A DNA stretch of 10,032 nucleotides from Candidatus Firestoneibacteriota bacterium (GTDB lineage: Bacteria > JACRDZ01), in NCBI GenBank assembly GCA_016212735.1, contig JACRDZ010000223.1, positions 1 through 10,032 of the forward strand, read 5' to 3'. A model generated the notes under the pieces. It worked only from the letters and a program-made list of their open reading frames with translations, ran no database searches and had not been told where the DNA came from. This document shows, in pieces, positions 7,017-10,032 of the stretch (positions are counted from its first letter, which is position 1; each line of letters starts with the position of its first letter). A program made the position numbers and the translations under genes.

Positions 7017-7113
7017 TGTCGCACACCCGGGTCTTTAAGTCAGGGCAAACGCATTAAAAGTTTAAAAAAATAAAAAATCTAGATTCCCGCTAAAACGCTG
7101 CGGGAATGCGACA
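7017..7113. repeat. MITE-like 97-bp element with imperfect terminal inverted repeats
   Basis: The ends are TGTCGCA (7017-7023) and its exact inverse TGCGACA (7107-7113). Read inwards from both sides the ends agree at 11 of the first 13 positions (TGTCGCAcaCCCG against TGTCGCAttCCCG). The ends are GC-rich, sharply different from the AT-rich surroundings, with an A-rich centre and no ORF. These are properties of non-autonomous miniature inverted-repeat elements. I see no clear target-site duplication, and only one copy is in the window. Confidence 0.5.
7064..7107 (-). terminator. Candidate Rho-independent terminator of the HEAT-protein/lipoprotein unit
   Basis: On the minus strand ATTCCCGC (7107-7100) pairs with GCGGGAAT (7090-7083) across a 9-nt loop. 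Five bases (CTAGA) follow, then T6-A-T7 (7077-7064). The GC-rich 8-bp stem plus long T tract fits an intrinsic terminator for transcription coming from the HEAT-repeat gene. The stem is also the inner part of one end of the MITE-like element, so the terminator may have been supplied by the repeat. Confidence 0.55.
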
Positions 7114-7123
7114 CAACCTCTTG

Positions 7124-7156
7124 CATGTCATCCCCGACATGTTTAATCGGGGATCC
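7124..7156. repeat. Intergenic hairpin repeat (ATCCCCGA...TCGGGGAT)
   Basis: ATCCCCGA (7130-7137) pairs with TCGGGGAT (7147-7154) across a 9-nt loop. A competing stem, CATGTC (7124-7129) with GACATG (7136-7141), overlaps it, so the two cannot form together. The sequence resembles short palindromic intergenic repeats seen in many bacterial genomes. It has the same 8-bp stem and 9-nt loop geometry as the neighbouring hairpin at 7083-7107. Confidence 0.55.
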
Positions 7157-7184
7157 GTTTTAATCTATAACCCAAAGCTATAGT

Positions 7185-7250
7185 TTAAAAATATTTATTG
7201 CAGCTTGTTAGTATAAAAGTAAAATAAATAATAAATAATTTTTTAATCAT
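7185..7250 (-). CDS. Tiny lipoprotein-like ORF (21 aa)
   Basis: ATG at 7250 to TAA at 7185 encodes 21 residues. It starts MIKKLF, continues with an Ile/Tyr/Phe/Thr-rich hydrophobic core, then has LTSC (residues 14-17) and ends NKYF. LTSC is a textbook lipobox, so after lipidation and cleavage only the five-residue CNKYF would remain. AAGGAT (7256-7261) lies 5 nt upstream, a good ribosome binding site. The start is 43 nt after the stop of the HEAT-repeat gene on the same strand, so the two may share a transcript. It could be a genuine small lipoprotein, or the surviving 5' end of a longer lipoprotein gene cut off where the repeat-rich DNA now begins. I recognise no family. Confidence 0.45.
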   Translation of the reverse strand: MIKKLFIIYFTFILTSCNKYF

Positions 7251-7255
7251 GGGTT

Positions 7256-7261
7256 ATCCTT
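7256..7261 (-). promoter_or_regulatory. Ribosome binding site of the tiny lipoprotein ORF
   Basis: AAGGAT on the minus strand, 5 nt before the ATG at 7250. It is the main evidence beyond the lipobox that the short ORF is, or was, translated. Confidence 0.5.
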
Positions 7262-7293
7262 AAATAATAAATATCAGAATTACGTGAGAAAAT

Positions 7294-9996
7294 TTATCTA
7301 CCCCGTATATTTCTAAACATATTTTTATTACCTTTAAACATATTTTTATCTTCTTCATCTTCTTCTTTAATTTTTTTTAATATTTCAGCAGTACGTTCAT
7401 CATTTATTTCTCCAAGTGCCCATATTACGTTTCCATTAACATTAACATCATCATCTTTTAAAGCATCAATTAAAGGTTCAACAGCTCGAGGATCTTTAAT
7501 TTTACCTAATGCTCTTGCGGAATTCACACGTATTGAAGGATTTTTGTCCTTTAACGCAGTAATTAGAGATTGGACTGCACGTGTATCTTTAATTTCTCCA
7601 AGAGATAGTGCTGCATGACTTTGTATCTCTGGATTATTATGACTGAGAGCATCAATCAAATTTAAAATAGCTTTATTACCTGATTCACCAGTCTGCCATG
7701 TTGAATCAATTTCTTTTAGAAACTTTACTGTACGTTCTATAATAAAAGGATCATTATCATTATCTTTTAAACTCAAAATTAAGGATTCAATATTATGATT
7801 ATTTTTCATATCATTTAATTCCCATAGTTTTAACTTTTTTCTAACAGTAAATCCTTGCACCCAGCTTTCTTCTGCTAATGGAGAAATAAAAGTAGAGTCA
7901 TTACTGAGTTTATATCCTATTCCCCAAATTCCTAATTCACTATCTGCTTTAATATTTATTTCTATATTTGCTTCTTTTATTTCTTTTGGTTTTATCTCTA
8001 CTTTCCATATTTTATCTTCCATTACTTCACGTTTTGGAGAATATATATAAATCCATGCATAAAAAGTAGTGTCCTGACTGTAATTTTCTATCTTTATAGG
8101 AGGTAATGCAATCTTATTTTCTCCAGCTTCAGGTCTAACAATATTTGTTAGTAAGTTTGGATTTCTTAACCATGAAATGGTGTCTCTTACAATCTTATCT
8201 TCTATTTCAGGATGCCTAATATACGATGGGTCATCACTATACATATTTGTTAAAGCTATATACCCACCACTTTCATATTGATATATTATATAACCTGGTA
8301 ATTGCTGGGTATTACGTATAAGGATTTTATTACTATTTTTAGGCCACTCTTGAAAATATCCATCCATACTTATAGTTAATTTATTTATATCTTCTATGCC
8401 AGATAGAATAGGATGATATTCATCTAATAAGGCTATTCTTTCAGTATCAGATTCTTTGTAACCTTTCACCACTAATCTATCGCCTGTTGGCACAGGTAAT
8501 ATTTCATAATCCTTACCATATACCTGGCTAAAACAAAAAATATTGCCTCCATCTGCTAAATATCTACTAAATTTGTCAGTAAAAATAAAAACCTCATCCG
8601 CTATTTTTTGACGCATATAAGTAAAATAGTCTAATGCACGTGTTGGAATTATTAAAATTTTTGTATCTTTTAATTGATCATCAGGTAAATTACAGGCTGC
8701 TGTATATTCATCTTTTATGTTTAAATTTAATTTATCATTTAAATATTTAATCGTAAGTTCATATCTACGATCATTATAGTCATCATCATAGACTCTAATT
8801 TTATTTTTTTTTGATAATGTTTCATCTTGATAGGCGGAAAACCGTGTTGTGCTACATTTCATTCCCTTATCATAATACATCATTAAAATATCAATATTAT
8901 TTATTTCTTTTAGTTTTAATAATGCATTCTCACGTTTGGTTAAATTTTTATTTTTTAAATCTTTATTTAGATCAGAAATAAGTTTAACAGCAACATTATT
9001 TTTTCGCCAATTCGTATCAATATTATCTAAAGCTCTTATTACAGTTCCACGAAAATATGGATCTTCATCAAGTAAAAGAGGAATCATAGGTTCGATTGTT
9101 TGACTGTTTTTTATTTCCCCAAGTACAATTACTGCATTACATCTAATCTTAATAAAAACTATCATTTTCTGGGGATCATTTATTTCTCCAAACATAGTCT
9201 TTGCCTGTGCTTCTACAAAATTATCTTCTTTTAAAATTTTAATAGAATAAGAAACAGCATCTATAGCAGCGTTGCTTTTCCGCCAATTCATGTCAATATT
9301 ATCTAAAGCTCTTATTGTCTCTTCCTTGTCTATTTCATCTATTTTTATAAAACTAGAGGTAATTAATACTTCGATTGCACGGGGATGCTTTAATTCTCCA
9401 AGCACCATTATTGCTTGTCTTTTAATATTATAGTCTTTTACATTCAGATTATTAATAAAATGATCAACAATCTTATTAACTAATTCACTTTTTTCATATT
9501 CAGGAGCAATATCTTTTAATGCTTCTATTTTAATCGTTCGATAATGTAAATCACTGTTTCCAAGTTCAGAAATAAATCTATCAATTAATTTTTTTACATG
9601 TTCGTTTTTTTGCCAATTTAAGTCAATTTGATTTAATGCTTCTATAATGATTTTTCGAGTTTCATAATCATTATCTAATAAAATATCTATTAATGGGTCA
9701 ACTGCATTTATATCTTTAATTTTCCCAATTAACAATATTGCTTTGTTTCGAATATCAGGATTATTATCTTTCAGATTATTTATTAGTTGAGCAATAAAAT
9801 TTTTTACAACATTATTTTCTTTCCATTTAGGATCTATTTTTTCTAAAGATTCTATTATAATAATTTGAAGTGCCAAATCTTCATTTATTAATAGAGTAAC
9901 TAATGGTTCAACTGCACGACTATCCTTTATTTCACCAAGAGATCGCACGATATTATCTTGTATATTTGTGTCTTTATTTTTTAATATTATAATCAA
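7294..9996 (-). CDS. HEAT-repeat protein with embedded GATase1-like and Ig-like domains; 5' end interrupted or missing
   Basis: 900 aa from a TTG at 9996. Residues 1-365 are HEAT repeats in which units of the type LGEIKDxRAVEPL alternate with longer units of the type ALDNIDxNWRK. Residues about 397-615 look like a class I glutamine-amidotransferase/ThuA-type alpha/beta fold without a visible catalytic Cys-His pair (ILIIPTRALDYF, RYLADGGNIFCFSQVYG, HPILSGI, GGYIALTNMYSD, RDTISWLRNP). Residues 620-718 resemble an Ig-like beta-sandwich. HEAT repeats return at 735-880, with a charged tail. HEAT solenoids serve protein binding; no reaction can be assigned. The TTG has no ribosome binding site. HEAT sequence continues in frame upstream of it to 10024, where a TGA (10027-10029) stands in place of the conserved glycine codon. 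The real start therefore probably lies outside the window and this copy may be disrupted. No signal peptide is visible at this start. Confidence 0.8.
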   Translation of the reverse strand: MIIILKNKDTNIQDNIVRSLGEIKDSRAVEPLVTLLINEDLALQIIIIESLEKIDPKWKENNVVKNFIAQLINNLKDNNPDIRNKAILLIGKIKDINAVDPLIDILLDNDYETRKIIIEALNQIDLNWQKNEHVKKLIDRFISELGNSDLHYRTIKIEALKDIAPEYEKSELVNKIVDHFINNLNVKDYNIKRQAIMVLGELKHPRAIEVLITSSFIKIDEIDKEETIRALDNIDMNWRKSNAAIDAVSYSIKILKEDNFVEAQAKTMFGEINDPQKMIVFIKIRCNAVIVLGEIKNSQTIEPMIPLLLDEDPYFRGTVIRALDNIDTNWRKNNVAVKLISDLNKDLKNKNLTKRENALLKLKEINNIDILMMYYDKGMKCSTTRFSAYQDETLSKKNKIRVYDDDYNDRRYELTIKYLNDKLNLNIKDEYTAACNLPDDQLKDTKILIIPTRALDYFTYMRQKIADEVFIFTDKFSRYLADGGNIFCFSQVYGKDYEILPVPTGDRLVVKGYKESDTERIALLDEYHPILSGIEDINKLTISMDGYFQEWPKNSNKILIRNTQQLPGYIIYQYESGGYIALTNMYSDDPSYIRHPEIEDKIVRDTISWLRNPNLLTNIVRPEAGENKIALPPIKIENYSQDTTFYAWIYIYSPKREVMEDKIWKVEIKPKEIKEANIEINIKADSELGIWGIGYKLSNDSTFISPLAEESWVQGFTVRKKLKLWELNDMKNNHNIESLILSLKDNDNDPFIIERTVKFLKEIDSTWQTGESGNKAILNLIDALSHNNPEIQSHAALSLGEIKDTRAVQSLITALKDKNPSIRVNSARALGKIKDPRAVEPLIDALKDDDVNVNGNVIWALGEINDERTAEILKKIKEEDEEDKNMFKGNKNMFRNIRGR
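9017..9040 (-). repeat. 24-nt direct repeat in HEAT gene, copy 1
   Basis: Identical to 9293-9316. It encodes the IRALDNID part of one HEAT unit (residues about 319-327). The copies are 276 nt (92 codons) apart. Confidence 0.7.
9293..9316 (-). repeat. 24-nt direct repeat in HEAT gene, copy 2
   Basis: Identical to 9017-9040, in the same reading frame, encoding IRALDNID of an earlier HEAT unit (residues about 227-235). It marks a fairly recent internal duplication or conversion within the solenoid. Confidence 0.7.
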
Positions 9997-10032
9997 TGAT
10001 TCAATTGAAGAGTTATCTTTTATCTTTCAAAG
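9997..10032 (-). pseudogene. Upstream HEAT coding sequence broken by an in-frame TGA
   Basis: Read on the minus strand in the frame of the HEAT gene, the codons are CTT-TGA-AAG-ATA-AAA-GAT and then AACTCTTCAATTGAATCA, giving L-stop-KIKD-NSSIES. This continues directly into LIIILKNKD of the HEAT gene. The HEAT consensus in this protein is LGKIKDxRAVEPL, as at residues 830-842, so the TGA sits exactly on the conserved Gly and differs from GGA by one base. Either a nonsense mutation or sequencing error splits a longer gene, or the TGA ends an upstream copy. The window edge prevents a decision. Confidence 0.55.

Noticed and set aside
7165..7257. ATAACCCA (7167-7174) and TGGGTTAT (7250-7257) as ends of a second mobile element
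   Set aside because: Only 8 bp, no extension inwards, and the right arm is the start region of the tiny lipoprotein ORF. It could be chance in AT-rich DNA.
9997..10032. TGA read as glycine (alternative code, as in Gracilibacteria or Absconditabacteria)
   Set aside because: The 709-, 759- and 900-residue frames contain many glycines coded only by GGN with no internal TGA. A genome that recodes TGA would use it often, and the GxxExxY gene also ends naturally at TGA.
1..10032. CRISPR array, tRNA or rRNA genes
   Set aside because: No regularly spaced direct repeats with unique spacers, no cloverleaf-like segment with the usual conserved arms, and no rRNA-like stretch was seen by eye.

Overview
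The window is an AT-rich stretch (roughly 30% G+C by eye) of a bacterial chromosome. It probably comes from an uncultured diderm (Gram-negative-type) lineage. Supporting signs are several exported proteins with Sec or lipoprotein signals, a GspN/AsmA-like envelope protein, a periplasmic-type HtrA protease, HypF (so an [NiFe] hydrogenase is likely elsewhere in the genome), HEAT-repeat proteins, a GxxExxY gene end and GC-richer intergenic hairpin repeats. This mix is common in deltaproteobacterial, planctomycete and candidate-phylum genomes. I cannot name the organism. TGA is an ordinary stop here: all long genes use GGN for glycine and end in TAA or TAG.

Layout, plus strand. Bases 1-101 are the 3' end of a GxxExxY-family gene. 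Bases 102-180 are a non-coding stretch bounded by inverted CACAGAG / CTCTGTG motifs. Then come three closely packed genes. The first (221-2350) is a secreted HtrA/Deg-like serine protease with an intact triad and four PDZ-like domains. The second (2340-3167) overlaps it and encodes a secreted protein with the same protease fold but without the catalytic His and Ser. The third (3188-5467), 20 nt further on, is hypF, the carbamoyltransferase that matures [NiFe] hydrogenases.

Layout, minus strand. A convergent group meets hypF with a 4-nt overlap of stop codons. In its own reading order it holds: a large HEAT-repeat protein with an embedded GATase1-like and Ig-like middle section (9996 to 7294; its 5' end is interrupted by an in-frame TGA at 10027-10029 and runs off the window); a previously unlisted 21-codon ORF that is essentially a lipoprotein signal peptide with a perfect lipobox and a good ribosome binding site (7250 to 7185); a repeat-rich spacer (about 7017-7156) with a MITE-like element and two 8-bp-stem/9-nt-loop hairpins, one of which also looks like the terminator of the HEAT gene; then a DUF2914 exported protein (6952 to 6359) and a GspN/AsmA-like membrane-anchored protein (6336 to 5464).

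Functionally, the plus-strand genes suggest an envelope proteolysis/quality-control pair (active multi-PDZ protease plus pseudoprotease partner) co-transcribed with a hydrogenase maturation enzyme. The minus-strand genes are envelope proteins of unknown exact role. The strongest leads are the protease/pseudoprotease pair, the nonsense codon placed exactly at a conserved HEAT glycine, the tiny lipoprotein ORF and the MITE-like intergenic element.
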